64,000 nt of DNA from Typhlomys cinereus (GCA_023101885.1 JALPQD010000027.1:6735021-6799020), one strand, 5' to 3'; shown: positions 1 to 9,774, numbered from the stretch's first letter. The notes: a model not told the origin generated them from the letters alone. Numbers and translations are program-made.

Positions 1-245
1 GGCCGGGAGGAAGCTAAGCTGCTAACAGGACCGGGATGCTGAGAGGGTATCCCTACTGGGAATCCCCTTCTGCCTCTGCCAGAGGGGTGGGGGTGAGGGT
101 TGGAGGGTTTGTTGTTGTTGTTTGTTTTGTGCTTTTAATAAGAAATGCTGGCTAGCGACGCAGCACAGACAGGGTGAGCTTAGAAGTTTAGTGAAAAGTT
201 GTAAAGACTTCTGAGATTAACTCACACGCTTAGAAAAAGAAACCT

Positions 246-246
<1 letters not shown>
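1..246. other. unique sequence, no gene seen
   Basis: Unique, moderately GC-rich sequence with a short GTT/TTG run near 109-127. I see no repeat, domain-bearing open frame or splice pattern. Confidence 0.5.

Positions 247-282
<36 letters not shown>
247..282. repeat. (CT)n microsatellite
   Basis: An essentially uninterrupted CT dinucleotide run of about 36 bases, closed by CTGTAG. A looser C/T-rich tract follows at 350-535. The hydrophobic, Ser/Phe/Leu-rich open frame over that tract is a composition artefact. Confidence 0.95.
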
Positions 283-285
<3 letters not shown>

Positions 286-349
286 GATATCAAATATGTG
301 CATGTTATTTTTTAGGGTTTTGTCCCATCATGCTACTTCTATAGCCTTT

Positions 350-535
350 CTCCTATCTCTCTCTTCTCCCCCCTCCTTTTTCTCTTTCCCTCCTTTCTCC
401 TTTCTTCTGTCTCTGTTTCTCTGTCTTCTTGCCTTCCTCTATTCTCTTTCCGTCTCTTTCCCTCTCCTCTCTTTCTCTCATTGCATCTCTTCAATCTTCC
501 TCCTCTCCTGTCCCTTCCCTCCCCTCAGTTTCACT
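350..535. repeat. degenerate pyrimidine-rich tract (+ strand)
   Basis: Over 85% C/T on the + strand, with TCTTT, CCTCC and TCTCC words and no fixed unit. It is probably a decayed extension of the CT array just upstream. Confidence 0.75.
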
Positions 536-950
536 GGGGTTTCAGCCACCCCTATACTGGAAACTACTGTGAAGCTCAAACATCTTTTCTGGAGAGGTGG
601 CTTTATAAGGCGGCAGCCCCAGCTCACACCCCGCTGACAAAGTCCAGTTTCCATGCCGCTGTGGTAGACAAGAGCGACATCTTCTCTTTCACTTTCTCAA
701 AGTCTCCTTAACCTATCTAGATGTTCTCTGGGGTGAAATAAGAGGAGTCCCCCCCCCCACCTATGCTCCCTGGAAGTTCTTCCTAAGAGCGCGGTGGCCG
801 TCTTGCTGCTGCGTGTCTCCTCTGCACCCACACTCAGCCCTGGCAGGCAGCACAGGGCAGCTGATTCCTGCCTTCCACTTCTGACAGTTAGGGACTGATT
901 GGCAAGCAGTAGCTGTTGGCCGGCTTGCTCCTGCACACGAGCCCCGTGAC
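536..950. other. unique GC-rich stretch, possibly regulatory
   Basis: No repeat is recognised. A TATA-like TTTATAAG lies near 601-608 directly before a GC-rich GGCGGCAG, and a run of nine or more C lies near 751-761. The TATA-like word alone does not make a promoter: I see no initiator or following exon that I can support. Confidence 0.3.
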
Positions 951-1178
951 TCATGGCAGAAGATTGCTCAGGGCTGAATCCTGCTGCTGGGTCTCCAGCC
1001 AGGGGAAGTCAGCGTGGTGACAGCCCTCCACGCTCTCGCCCTCGGCAGCCAGAGTGAAAAGGTCTCCCTGTCTCTGGCTGTCCTCCATGGAGCCGTAAGG
1101 CTGCCGCCTCCTTGCCAATTCCACCGACAGCGCAGCTTGCCCTCGGATGTGTTTCATGATCCAGCGCTCTTTGCAGAG
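951..1178 (-). other. open minus-strand segment, possible exon or conserved element
   Basis: Read on the minus strand, the frame stays open for about 75 codons, from just after a TAA near 1188 to a TGA at 951-953. The ATG is at 1155-1157. The product is mixed and hydrophilic, begins MKHIRGQAALSVELARRRQP after a possible KERWI lead-in, and ends in NLLP. I recognise no family. Its CpG density (CCGAGG, GCGCTGTCGG, TACGGC, GCCGAGG, GGGCGAG) is well above the window background, which suggests constraint or recent CpG-rich origin. The candidate upstream acceptor (CTCTGCAAAG) has a weak pyrimidine tract and there is no obvious downstream structure. It could be a terminal exon, a conserved non-coding element or chance. 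Confidence 0.25.
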
Positions 1179-1271
1179 TGTTGTTTAAAACAGGGGATTC
1201 TGCTGCTGGAGCAATTTTCAAGCTATCAGTCAAAGTGTAACCTCTCCCCTCCCCCTCCCCCTTCTGGGAAA

Positions 1272-1446
1272 CACAGTCTCACGTAGCTCATGCTGGTCTG
1301 GAAAGACTGGCAACATAGCTAAGGGTGATCTTGAAACCTCTGATTCCCCTGCCTCCACCCGCTTGGGTGACCGTATGCCCAGCTGATGCGGTGCTGGGGC
1401 TTCCTTGTACATGCCAGGCAACTATGCACTGAGCCACGTCCCCAAC
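1272..1446 (-). mobile_element. B4-type SINE (ID head + B1 body), minus strand
   Basis: The plus strand reads a reversed B1 body (CAACATAGCTAAGGGTGATC, then CTGCCTCCACCC and GGTGACCGTATGCCCAG), then a reversed ID/tRNA-like head (GCGGTGCTGGGGCTTCC, then CATGCCAGGCAACTATGCAC and GAGCCACGTCCCCAAC). That order is the B4 design on the minus strand. Strongly diverged. Confidence 0.75.
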
Positions 1447-1450
1447 TCTT

Positions 1451-1690
1451 TCATAGAAGAAGAAAAGCTAGAGCCCAAAGGGTAACTTGCTCAGAGCACC
1501 CTCTCCTACTCCCGCCGCCCCCACAAAGTCCCACCAGAAGCCCTGGTGGAGGCTGAGGCGCACACCTGCTTGGGCACGCACACATGCGTGTCAGCTTTCA
1601 CGTTCTGAAAGATCAGAACAGAATCGAGATCTTCACGTGCCTTCCAGAGGGAACAGGGCTATGCGCAGGTGTCCAGGCAGAGGTGGCCTG
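1451..1690. other. unique sequence, no gene seen
   Basis: Non-repeat DNA. A plus-strand frame is open through 1487-1834, but its product is Pro/Arg-rich, shows no domain and has no supporting splice signals. Confidence 0.4.
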
Positions 1691-1860
1691 CCAAAGACAG
1701 ACATTCCTGGTGCGTCGTCTTTGGCTCAAATTACATTTCTGAACGTCCCCATGCCACTTTGCGCTTTTGCCAACAAACCAAAGGGAACCTGTGATTATGT
1801 CAGCCGGTGGCCTGAAGGTGAGGAAGACAGCTGAAAGCGTTCAGAAGCAGCTGGTGACTA
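1691..1860. other. CpG-retaining unique stretch, candidate conserved element
   Basis: Unique sequence with GTGCGTCGTCTTTGG, ACGTCCCC, TTGCGCTTTTGCC and AGCCGGTGG, so CpGs survive in otherwise A/T-containing DNA. The words look like tissue-enhancer DNA rather than repeat. Conservation is inferred only from composition. Confidence 0.3.
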
Positions 1861-2219
1861 GCACTGGTTAGATGTGCTAGATCATCCTCAACTCTGGGTT
1901 TCACTTCCCGAGTCGGTGGCTTCTTCTTACAGGCTGCACCTTGCCTTTCTCCTTGGGCTGGCTACTAGAACTTTCTCTCCACTGCTCACAGAATCCTCCT
2001 GACCCCATCTTGCTGCAGTCTGGAACTGGGGCTCTGGCATTCCCTTTCTCTTCAGAGCCTTCTTGCCAGGGTGCCTCACCTTCAGGGTGCTTTTGTGGGC
2101 TCTCTGCGTCCAAGTGATGATTCATTTACCTGCACTGTTACAGTGTCTTGTGCCAACTTTTGCTCTGTGTCCTGGTGCCCTAGGGTTGCTACACTAAACA
2201 GCTAAGTAGTCACTTTCCA
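1861..2219. other. unique sequence, nothing recognised
   Basis: No repeat, RNA or coding pattern that I can identify. Confidence 0.4.
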
Positions 2220-2221
2220 GG

Positions 2222-2522
2222 GATGGAAGAAGAGCACCGTTGGTTAAATGCTTGCCTTGTGAACGTGAGAACCGGAATTTGATTCCCAGCTGCCATGCGA
2301 AAAAGCCACAAAGGCTTTGGCAAGATGCACTTGTAATCCCAGCACTGGGGAAGTGGAGGCACACAGATGTTTTCTGGCCTGCTGTCAGCCTAGGCTACAG
2401 AGCAAACTCTAGGCCAGCTAGGGACTCTGTCCTCATTTAAAGGTGGACAGTGCCCAAGGAACAATGAAAAGGTAGCCTCTGTCCTCTATATACATGCACA
2501 TAGGCATACACGCATACACAAC
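2222..2522 (+). mobile_element. B3-type SINE, plus strand
   Basis: A diverged tRNA-like head with TTAAATGCTTGCC and the box-B-like GGAATTTGATTCCCAG comes first. The B3 body follows: TGCACTTGTAATCCCAGCAC, a GTGGAGGC run, CTAGGCTACAG, GGGACTCTGTCCTC. A CA/TA-rich tail ends it. The tRNA-derived head carries the internal Pol III promoter remnants. Confidence 0.8.
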
Positions 2523-3021
2523 TTGCTTCCACTGAAAACACGAGCTATAGTTAGATGCTCCTTATTACACTTACCACACTTAGCATGGAAAGTTGTTCAG
2601 TATCTGGGCTAAGCAGATGAGTAAAAGAAATAAGCATTTTCCTGCAGGGGCACCAACAGCTCGATGTAGAGTTGGCAAAATGGGTTTTAGTTCTTCATTG
2701 TGATTGAAAGCCCGTGATGACAGATCTCTGAGCACAACCCCAGGGCTCCTTTGGAGGGGTGCCTGGCTCTCTACTCAACCCTACTCTACTCTCCTCATTT
2801 CTTCCCACTCCCACATGTGCTCATACCTGTTCCTGGGGTCCCACTCTGGTGATATGATCAGAAATTGAACTTCAGAGCTACACCACCCCCAGGATCAAGA
2901 CCTGTCCCCACTATGCTGGCTTTATGAGTCCTGCTAACATACAATATTTTGTCTTTACAACATGAATGATAATTGAATCTTCTTTGTGGGAGGATGGAGA
3001 AAAGTTAAATATATTAGCTCA
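2523..3021. other. unique sequence, nothing recognised
   Basis: Non-repeat DNA with no supported gene, RNA or tandem array. Confidence 0.4.
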
Positions 3022-3300
3022 GGGGCTAGAGGGATGACTCAGCAGGCAAGAGTGCTGTGGTGTCAGTGTGAGGACCTCAGTTCAGTTCCCCAGCAACCCA
3101 GAGAAAAAGTCAAGCATGCCTCATGTGTCTGCTTCTCCCGGTGCTGTCAGAGGTAGAGTCAGGAGGTGGCTGGGACCTGCTGGCTGCCAGCCTAACTCCC
3201 AATTCAATGACAGGACCCATCTGAATGGAGTGAGGTGGAGAGATGTAGAGAAAGATACCCAGTGTCTATCCAGCGTCTGGTCTCCATCTGTGCATACACG
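3022..3300 (+). mobile_element. B3-type SINE, plus strand
   Basis: Head GGGGCTAGAGGGATGACTCA with GAGGACCTCAGTTCAGTTCC (box-B region), then GGTGCTGTCAGAGG in place of the usual 'cagtgctggg' and a GGCTGGGACCTGCTGGCTG body. It ends near GTGCATACACG. Confidence 0.75.
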
Positions 3301-4594
3301 ACCAAACAAACAACATCACCTCAGCTCTAGCCCAGTATCGAGCGGTCATTGAGGTACATGAGCTACTGTTGGTATCATGTGTCCTGTGCATGTACCCCCT
3401 TGGTAGCTGATCCCTCCAACCTTCCAGGGTAGGAGTCACCTGTGGGTGCAGCTGAGAATTTCCTAAACAACCAGGTGCAGCTCACACATTTAGCTACTGG
3501 GAGCTTCTCTGAGATAGCAGGATGTGCTGGACCAGTATACATGCTGCTGAGTTTCCACGCATCCATTCATCCTCCAGGTCCTGGCTCACACCTCTCCCCC
3601 AGGAGCAGCCTTCCCTACTGTCCACCCCACAGCCTAGTGGCCCTGCATCCTATGGAATGGTGGGTGCTAATTGCTTCCCGCTCTTCAGTCTCTGTGTACG
3701 ATGAAGACAGATCTCTCCATGCTTCCCGAAACTGAAGGCTCACTGCGAATGGGATGACCTTTGGGGAGCTGCTACCCAAACATAGGGATGAGCGACTTCC
3801 CAAAGTCCTCTATTCCCCTGCAAGGTTCTTTCCATATTGGCATCTGGGGGACGTTCCTTGTTCCTGGGCTTCTGGTTTGGGTCTTATCTGTCTTCCCTAC
3901 TTCTGTAAGAAAACTACAGTTTTTCAAGCCTTCTGCTGTTCTTTCTGCTATGGAATTGCTCGCACCTGTGAGATTCCTTCCGGACTTTCCTGGCATGCCC
4001 AAATTCTCCAGCCCCACTTTTCAAAATTCATTCTTGACTTTCTGTCTTCTCTTGTGGATTCTAGTGAGCTCGAGGTGAGGAGGGAGATGAACTGTGAGGC
4101 TGTAATCTAATGCATCACCCAATACTAATTACGGATGACAGAAAGGTGTGCTGCTTGAGAGACACCCAACAAGCATACCTGAGTTGTGTTGTTCTCGTCA
4201 GCCTTGGGTGGTAACCAAGCACATCCCTGACTGCTTGGTACCTGTGGTCCTGTGTGGTAGTACTTGTGTCCTGTCTAGTCAGTGCCTAAGTGTAAAGGCC
4301 GAGAGTCAGAAAGACTGAGTGATTTGTACAGGTCTCATGAGTGGGGAGAGGCAGAGGCCAGATTTGAACATGCAGCTCATCCTCTTAGCTTTTTGTTGCC
4401 TTCCCTGACACGCAGGAATAATTCTCTTGAGAGCCTTAGGGGGCAGCCTGAGTCATTCACCTCTGCTCTGGACTTGACTTCCTTGGAAGGTGGCAGATCA
4501 GATCAATACTTCCAAATGGGAGCCAGTCCATCTGGTGACTTGCATATTCTTTCTTCAGAGTGATCGAAAGCCATCGCCCAGCTCTTCTATGGAG

Positions 4595-4598
<4 letters not shown>
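3301..4598. other. unique sequence, no gene supported
   Basis: About 1.3 kb without a recognisable repeat. Two overlapping plus-strand frames (about 3754-4110) and an opposing minus-strand frame are open here, but neither product has domain, signal or compositional support. Confidence 0.4.

Positions 4599-4648
<50 letters not shown>
4599..4648. repeat. (TG)n microsatellite
   Basis: About 25 uninterrupted TG units. The opposite-strand Thr-His repeat open frame is an artefact of it. Confidence 0.97.
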
Positions 4649-4650
<2 letters not shown>

Positions 4651-4845
4651 TTCCTTTTAATCTTAGAAATAAATCTCCTTGCATATGAGCCTAAGTGTAC
4701 AGTTTCAGACATCATTATTTGACTTCTTAGTTTGGGTGTTGGTGGACTGAGTTCAGATTGGAGGGAGCAGATTAAAATGACAAAATTGGAAGTAATGGTC
4801 AGCTATTAGGCTGGTGTCTGGACAGGGTGATCAAAAGAAACCCAT

Positions 4846-5058
4846 TTTGGTTTTGGTTTTGAGATTGGGTCTATAGCAGTTCAGGCTGGCTTCAAACTCC
4901 ATGTATCCTAGAGGAACTTGAGCTCCTGACCCTTCTGCTTCTACTTTCTGAGTGCCATGATCATAACTCAGTGCCATGATGCCAAGTTTACACTGAATCT
5001 GGGCTTGAACTCAGGTTTTTTTTGGTATATTAGGCAAGTACTGTACCCACCCTGTGAA
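4846..5058 (-). mobile_element. B4-type SINE, minus strand
   Basis: Reversed B1 body (TTTTGAGATTGGGTCTATAG, GGCTGGCTTCAAACTCCATG, GAGCTCCTGACCCTTCTGCT) followed by a reversed tRNA-like head (GAATCTGGGCTTGAACTCAG, GGCAAGTACTGTACCCAC). A T8 run is the remnant of the internal linker. Confidence 0.75.
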
Positions 5059-5716
5059 AGCTGATTTAGACATCCGGAGTGGTTCAGGCTGAGTACTCCA
5101 GAGAGCTCTCTTCGGCCTAAGGTAGCTGACAACCTTATTCTTCTGCAGTGCTCTTACTTTACAAGGTGTAATGTCTTTGGTATTCTGGGTTGCCATGTAT
5201 ACTTCCTGAGCACATCTCTCGTATGTACAGAACATGACCCACACGTCGGTCAGGCCTGAGATATGTCTCAGAAGTACCTCCTGTTGGAAGCCTGAGTTAC
5301 ACAAGGAACTTCCCCATTGTTACATAAATTAATCTTGGCATTTTCAAGGCAAGAAACCTGATCTCTCCTCTTAGAAATACACATTACTGGATTAGCAATT
5401 TCTTTGAGCCCAATTTGGATGCTCCGTGGGAACCCAATGGGCTGTATTCAGGAGGAAAGTCCCCCAACCCACCGGGAAGCATAAGTCTGTATGATAAAGC
5501 AGTGGATAAATACACCAGTGTTGAAAGAAGGGCTGGGATTCCTGAAATGTAGGAACAAGCGTTACTGTCCAATGTTTGTCTGACAACTGCCTCAGGAAAG
5601 ACACATGCTCCATTTAGCAAAGTGAATTTGGAAACACAGACCTGGCCCAAACCTATTCCAGTGATACCCACATTGTTCCTCTGTTGGCATCAACCAGACT
5701 CTAATTTTTTTTAAAA
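5059..5716. other. unique sequence, nothing recognised
   Basis: Non-repeat DNA. Short opposing frames on the minus strand have no recognisable product. Confidence 0.4.
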
Positions 5717-5718
5717 TC

Positions 5719-5957
5719 AGGGCTAAAGAGATAGCACAGTGGGTAGCGTGCCTGCCACAAACCTGGTGACTTGAGCTAATCCCAAGAAAAACTTGTGGTA
5801 GAAGGAGAGAAAAAACTTCTAAAAGTTGTCCTCCAACCTCCACCTCTATGGCATATATGTGTTCTCTCTCTCACCCCCTCACTCTCTCCCTCTTCTTCTC
5901 CCTCCCCTCTATTTTTTTTTCTCCTCTCACTTTCTCAAATAAAAATAAATAAATAGG
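5719..5957 (+). mobile_element. B2-like SINE (GGTAGAAGGAGAGA subfamily), plus strand
   Basis: The tRNA-like head CAGGGCTAAAGAGATAGCAC is followed by the body GTGGTAGAAGGAGAGA, AAAGTTGTCCTCCAACCTCC, a CTCTCTCTC run and an AAATAAAAATAAATAAAT tail. Other copies of this short subfamily lie at 6010, 15386, 30482 and 62205 (plus) and at 28530 and 32445 (minus). Confidence 0.85.
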
Positions 5958-6009
5958 TATATTGAAAATGAAAAAAAATCTTTAAACAAATAAAATTTAA
6001 AAATCAACT

Positions 6010-6172
6010 TAACAGCTGGCTAGACCACTCAGTGAGTGGGAAAGGTGCTGGCTTCCAAGTCTGATGACCACAGACCAGAATTGTCCCAGAACTCACATAG
6101 TGAAAGGGGAGAATTGGCTCCTGAAAGTTGCTCCACATGAGCACACCCTTCTCAGTTAAATAAATAAATGTA
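6010..6172 (+). mobile_element. B2-like SINE, plus strand, tandem to the previous copy
   Basis: Head AACAGCTGGCTAGACCACTC, body GGGGAGAATTGGCTCCTGAA and GTTGCTCCACATGAGC, tail AAATAAATAAATG. It starts about 50 bases after the previous SINE's A-rich tail, a common insertion target. Confidence 0.75.
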
Positions 6173-6374
6173 ATATTAAACTGTTTCTATATCTACATAC
6201 ATATATACATTCATACATGCATGCGTGTGAATGCTAGTACTAAGTGTCCACAGGCCTGTATTCATGAATACTGAAGATCCTTGTATCTCCGTGTCTTTCA
6301 TTTCTCAGGCATACTTCCAGACCTTGCTCCTTGGTCCTGTTCTTCGATGAAAATTATTTTCTGCTTTGTTAGCT

Positions 6375-6580
6375 TCTTTCCTCCAATTTTTGTTATTAAT
6401 TAGCATATGTTAATTATATATAATAATGGGTTTCATGATGGCATTTTCATACTTGTGTATAATGTATTTGGATCATGGTTACCCCTGTGATCCCCTCCTG
6501 TACTTGCCCACTCCCACTGATCCCCTTCTCCTTACCACCAGTCTCCCTTCTATTTTTATATCTTCATTAATATTTTTTTT
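6375..6580 (-). mobile_element. rodent L1 (Lx-type) 3' end, minus strand
   Basis: The plus strand reads TAATGGGTTTCATGATGGCA, TTTTCATACTTG, ATGTATTTGGATCATGG and CCACTCCCACTGATCCCC, the reverse of the rodent L1 3' UTR terminus (…ATGATCAAAGTACATT…AATGAAACCCATTA…). The same words recur at 63,520-63,640. Only the 3' end is present, typical 5' truncation. Confidence 0.75.
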
Positions 6581-6615
6581 CCTGATGAGCCAATGAGTTT
6601 CATTAGGGTTGTTCA

Positions 6616-6985
6616 CAAGAGCATGGTGATGGGTCACTATAGGAGCATGGTGAGGTGTAACTACAAGTGCATGGAGGGGGGTTATTATAGAAGCATGAGT
6701 AAGGAGTTACTATAGGAGCATGGTGAGGGATTGCCACAGAAGTATGGTGAGGGGTCATTACAGAAATGGTGAGGGGGTCATACAAGAGCATGGTGGGGGG
6801 TCATACAAGAGCATGGTGAAGGGTCACACAGGAACATGGTGAGGGGTCACTACAGGAGTATGTTGAAGGTATAGAAACATGGTGAGGAGTTACTATAGGA
6901 GTATGATGAGGGGTTTCTATAGGAATATAATGAGAAGTCACTACAGGATCATGGCGAGGTATTTGCTCACAGAAACATGAGCACC
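6616..6985. repeat. degenerate ~24-bp minisatellite, about 15 units
   Basis: Successive units of about 24 bases follow the pattern GGAGCATGGTGAGGGGTCAC plus TAYA, for example at 6619, 6640, 6717, 6738, 6833 and 6878. Unit length wanders between about 19 and 26 bases and identity is moderate, so the array is old. It is directly downstream of the L1 3' end. The minus-strand His/Pro/Ser-rich open frame is an artefact of the repeat. Confidence 0.85.
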
Positions 6986-7290
6986 TTACCAGTGGCTATA
7001 CCACTGAAGAATATGTCTCTCCCTCCCCCAGCAAAACTTTAAATGCCTGTAGATCCTCATGGAGGGACCCCATGTGACCCCCCCTTCCATGACCAGATCT
7101 TGACAGGCCCAGGCTTGAACAAATAATTCCAAATGATGATGATTTTTTGTTTGTGTAGATGCCAAGTTACTTGTTTCCTGTTATGGTAGATAACAAGACA
7201 GTCTTCTTATACCTTCCCTGTTCATTAGTATAATTACATGGCAGTTTGGCTCAAATATAGATTTAATGCTGGTAACTATCCTGATTATAA
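6986..7290. other. unique sequence, nothing recognised
   Basis: AT-rich flank between the minisatellite and the Tigger relic. I see no gene or repeat. Confidence 0.4.
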
Positions 7291-7575
7291 ATACAGACAT
7301 CCCTTAGTATCCACTGGGAATTGATCTCAGGGTTCCAGGACCCCTTCAAACTAGCAAAATCCTCCTGACATAAAATGGTAATGAATTTGAATATGACTGT
7401 ATACATATAGCATACTTATAAAATATATTGTTAATGCTAAGAAAATCTTTATTTGACTGTATTTATTATGAAACAAGGACAAAAAACCCACTATCTGTAT
7501 GTGCCAGCACACATACATTTTTCCTTAGATATTTTTGGCCTATGTTGGTTGAAGCTGTGGACAGAAGGCCAGGAA
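7291..7575 (+). mobile_element. ancient TcMar-Tigger-type DNA transposon relic
   Basis: The left end TACAGACATCCCTTAGTATC, then GGGTTCCAGGACCCC, GACATAAAATGG and a middle AT-rich segment match the layout of the mammal-wide non-autonomous Tigger/MER2 group. The right part ends GGCCTATGTTGGTTGAAGC, the partner of the left terminal repeat. No transposase frame is present. The orientation is only nominal. Confidence 0.7.
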
Positions 7576-7698
7576 AACAGAAGTCTACCCTGTTGTTTAC
7601 TCTGAGACAAATCATTTATTATGGCTACATTTCATTACTATCATAAAACTTCTTTGAGGTTATTAATTGTTTCAGCTTTTAAAAATTCACTTAGTTTT

Positions 7699-7785
7699 AT
7701 GGGCTAGTGAGATGGCTCAGTGGATAAAGACATTTGCTGAGCAAACCCAAGTTTGACTTGAGTTTGAGCCTAGGAATCCATGTAA

Positions 7786-7787
<2 letters not shown>
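7699..7787 (+). mobile_element. 5' part of a B2/B3-type SINE, plus strand
   Basis: The head TGGGCTAGTGAGATGGCTCA with GAGTTTGAGCC (box B) runs out after CATGTAAAGG into the GT array. It is truncated there. Confidence 0.75.

Positions 7788-7837
<50 letters not shown>
7788..7837. repeat. (GT)n microsatellite
   Basis: About 25 GT units that separate two head-out SINE copies of opposite strand. Confidence 0.97.
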
Positions 7838-7838
<1 letters not shown>

Positions 7839-8075
7839 TATGTCACAGGGTCCTGTGTGTGCCTGTGGAGGCTCAAGGGTGACTTCAGGAATCATCCTGG
7901 ATTACTCTACCTCCTATTTGCATTGTTCTGGGATTTCCCAGGCTATACCTTCTAGGGCCAGAAATGCAGGCTACCTCCATTTCTGCCTGGCATTTTTATG
8001 TGGAATCTGGCATCTAAACTCAGGTCCTTCTGTTTGGGTGGCACAGGCTTAACGCCTAAGCCATCTCCCAGAACA
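7838..8075 (-). mobile_element. B2/B3-type SINE (GATGATTCCTGA subfamily), minus strand
   Basis: The plus strand shows GGCTCAAGGGTGACTTCAGG, AATCATCCTGGATTACTC, TGGGATTTCCCAGGC, TGCCTGGCATTTTTATGTGG and the reversed head CTAAACTCAGGTCCTTCTG, GCCTAAGCCATCTCCCAG. The same second half recurs at 24,245, 31,500, 38,500 and 47,060 (minus) and 51,099 (plus), so this is a distinct local subfamily. Confidence 0.85.
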
Positions 8076-8321
8076 AGGAAATAAGCCTACTCAGGGACCA
8101 AGTAATTAGAAATTTTTAAATGTTCACTTAGTTTTGTCTGTGCCTACAATGAAAATTTCCTAAGACCCTTAGACAAATGTGAAGGAAAGAGCATGTGGCA
8201 GCTCATCCAGCCTTGCTTCATCAGTGAGCTCTGGCTCAGGGAGAGACCCTCTCAAAAGGAGAAAAGTGGGAGGGTAGCAGAGGAAGGCAGCCATCGTTGA
8301 CCTTTGCCCCTCTCCCACATG

Positions 8322-8430
8322 CACACACACATGTGTATAGACAAACACATATAGACATCTGCAGTACACACACACACACGTACACACACACACACGCACA
8401 CACACACACGCATGCACACACACACACAAG
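8322..8430. repeat. imperfect (CA)n array
   Basis: CA/CACG/CATG-rich stretch with interruptions. The Cys/Val-rich minus-strand and Thr/His-rich plus-strand frames over it are artefacts. Confidence 0.9.
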
Positions 8431-9180
8431 GAAATATAGATCACTGATGAAAACTCCATTCTTCCCATATGAAGAGTTAGATTCTCAGACATACTTACAT
8501 TGTGTGCTTCATCATTTGTCCAAGGGGAGAAGTTAATTATTAATTGGGCTATCTCAGAAGCAATTTTAGATGCCTGTTTCCCATGCATCATTATGCTAAT
8601 TATGTCCAATTAGTCATATTCGGGTAAATAGAAATGATCTGGTTTACTGTAGTTGGCAATGACAATTGCAATTTGTTTTTCTATCCAACCATGAATGCCC
8701 CATACTTTTTGAATACGAGGCATACCCGTCTTTCTGAGTACTTTGACATCTGGAAGAGCTTCCTCAAAGGAAGGCAAATGACAGACTGGGCAAAATGGAT
8801 AAACAAAGGCAAAATGACAAAATGACATTTCTGTCTTTCCTTTCTCATGTTCCTCTCATTCATTCTTCCAGCCCAGGAACTCGAGAGAGTCTCTGTTATT
8901 GGGGCTATTCAAAGCATTTGCTTAAAATATGGGCAAGGTTTTATATGTAAAGACAGCGTTTTTTGGAGATTGCCAGCAGAGGGCCTTGTAAAACTGAGTA
9001 AAAATTTGTGCACCAACAGCCAACCGTGACAGTGCTCTCTTTGGGGAAATCGTTGCATTTAAAATACCTGACTAATCACAGTAAGTACACCTGAGTGATT
9101 TTTAAAGTGCTTTGTAATTCTTTGTATATGGAGAAGTTGGACACCTTAACTTTCATCCTCATTGTTTTCTTAGGAAAGCT
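8431..9180. other. AT-rich unique block with clustered homeodomain-type motifs, candidate conserved element
   Basis: This 750-base block has no recognisable repeat. It contains TTAATTATTAATTG at 8533-8546, ATGCATCATTATGCTAATTA at 8583-8602, CCAATTAGTCATATT at 8606-8620 and CATTTAAAATACCTGAC near 9055. Several TAAT cores sit within 90 bases. This composition is typical of developmental enhancers, but conservation cannot be shown from one sequence. Confidence 0.4.
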
Positions 9181-9489
9181 GCAGGATCAGATAGATCATA
9201 ATAATCATCAATCAACCCCAGACTTTGGACGTATAGTCCTTTCCTTTGGAATTGGGGTATGGGGCTGTGAACCTACTATTCAGAATCTACAGTCCTTGTT
9301 TCTGACCCAGAGCAAGATGGTGCACCAGGAGAGCCAAGGACAAATGTCTCCTCTATCCCCACAGTTTCCAGCTAAGGAAACTGTGATGGAAAACGCATGT
9401 GGTTTTGCTGAAATTATTTGTCTTCACTGGTCTGTCCTTAGATGCCTCTCTTCTCTCATCCCTCCGCTGGGGGTGATTTCTTCTCGGCC

Positions 9490-9705
9490 TGAATATCTTA
9501 GAGAGGATTTTCCCACCTGTCACACACCCTCCGACTCGTTTCTCCTAGCACTTATCATTAATGTAATTAAACATATGGCCAAGTATTGATCATGTCCGTC
9601 TCCCCAGGGAGGTGGAGCTTCGTGAGGGCAGAGACTGTGTCTGGCTGGTTTTAGTGTTGTAGATTTGCTGCCCCCAGGTAGTTGATGGATGGATGAAAAT
9701 AAGCA
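9490..9705 (+). mobile_element. L2 3' end relic, plus strand
   Basis: TTTTCCCACCTGTCACACAC, CTAGCACTTATCATTAATG, GTCTCCCCAGGGAGGTGGAG, then GAGGGCAGAGACTGTGTCTG and a terminal GATGGATGGATGAAAAT follow the order of the mammal-wide L2 3' end. Confidence 0.75.
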
Positions 9706-9774
9706 ACTTTTCTGGACTTTAGATTAACACTTTTACGTGTCTGCCGCTGCACTTACGAACCAATGGAAACACTA

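Noticed and set aside
600..612. TATA-like TTTATAAGG before GC-rich DNA as a promoter
   Set aside because: A single motif without an initiator, transcript or exon is not enough.
2222..2300. tRNA gene suggested by box A/B-like words
   Set aside because: The tRNA-like head belongs to a SINE; no intact cloverleaf with a proper acceptor stem is present. The same applies to the other SINE heads.
3754..4110. Two overlapping plus-strand frames of 105-118 codons
   Set aside because: Both frames and an antisense frame are open at once, which indicates low stop density rather than coding.
4457..4684. Thr-His repeat frame and, elsewhere, Cys-Val repeat frames over GT/CA arrays
   Set aside because: Microsatellite artefacts; no flanking coding signal.
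9095..9589. 164-codon plus-strand frame
   Set aside because: Ends in the L2 relic and its first part lies in the AT-rich conserved-looking block; no domain seen.
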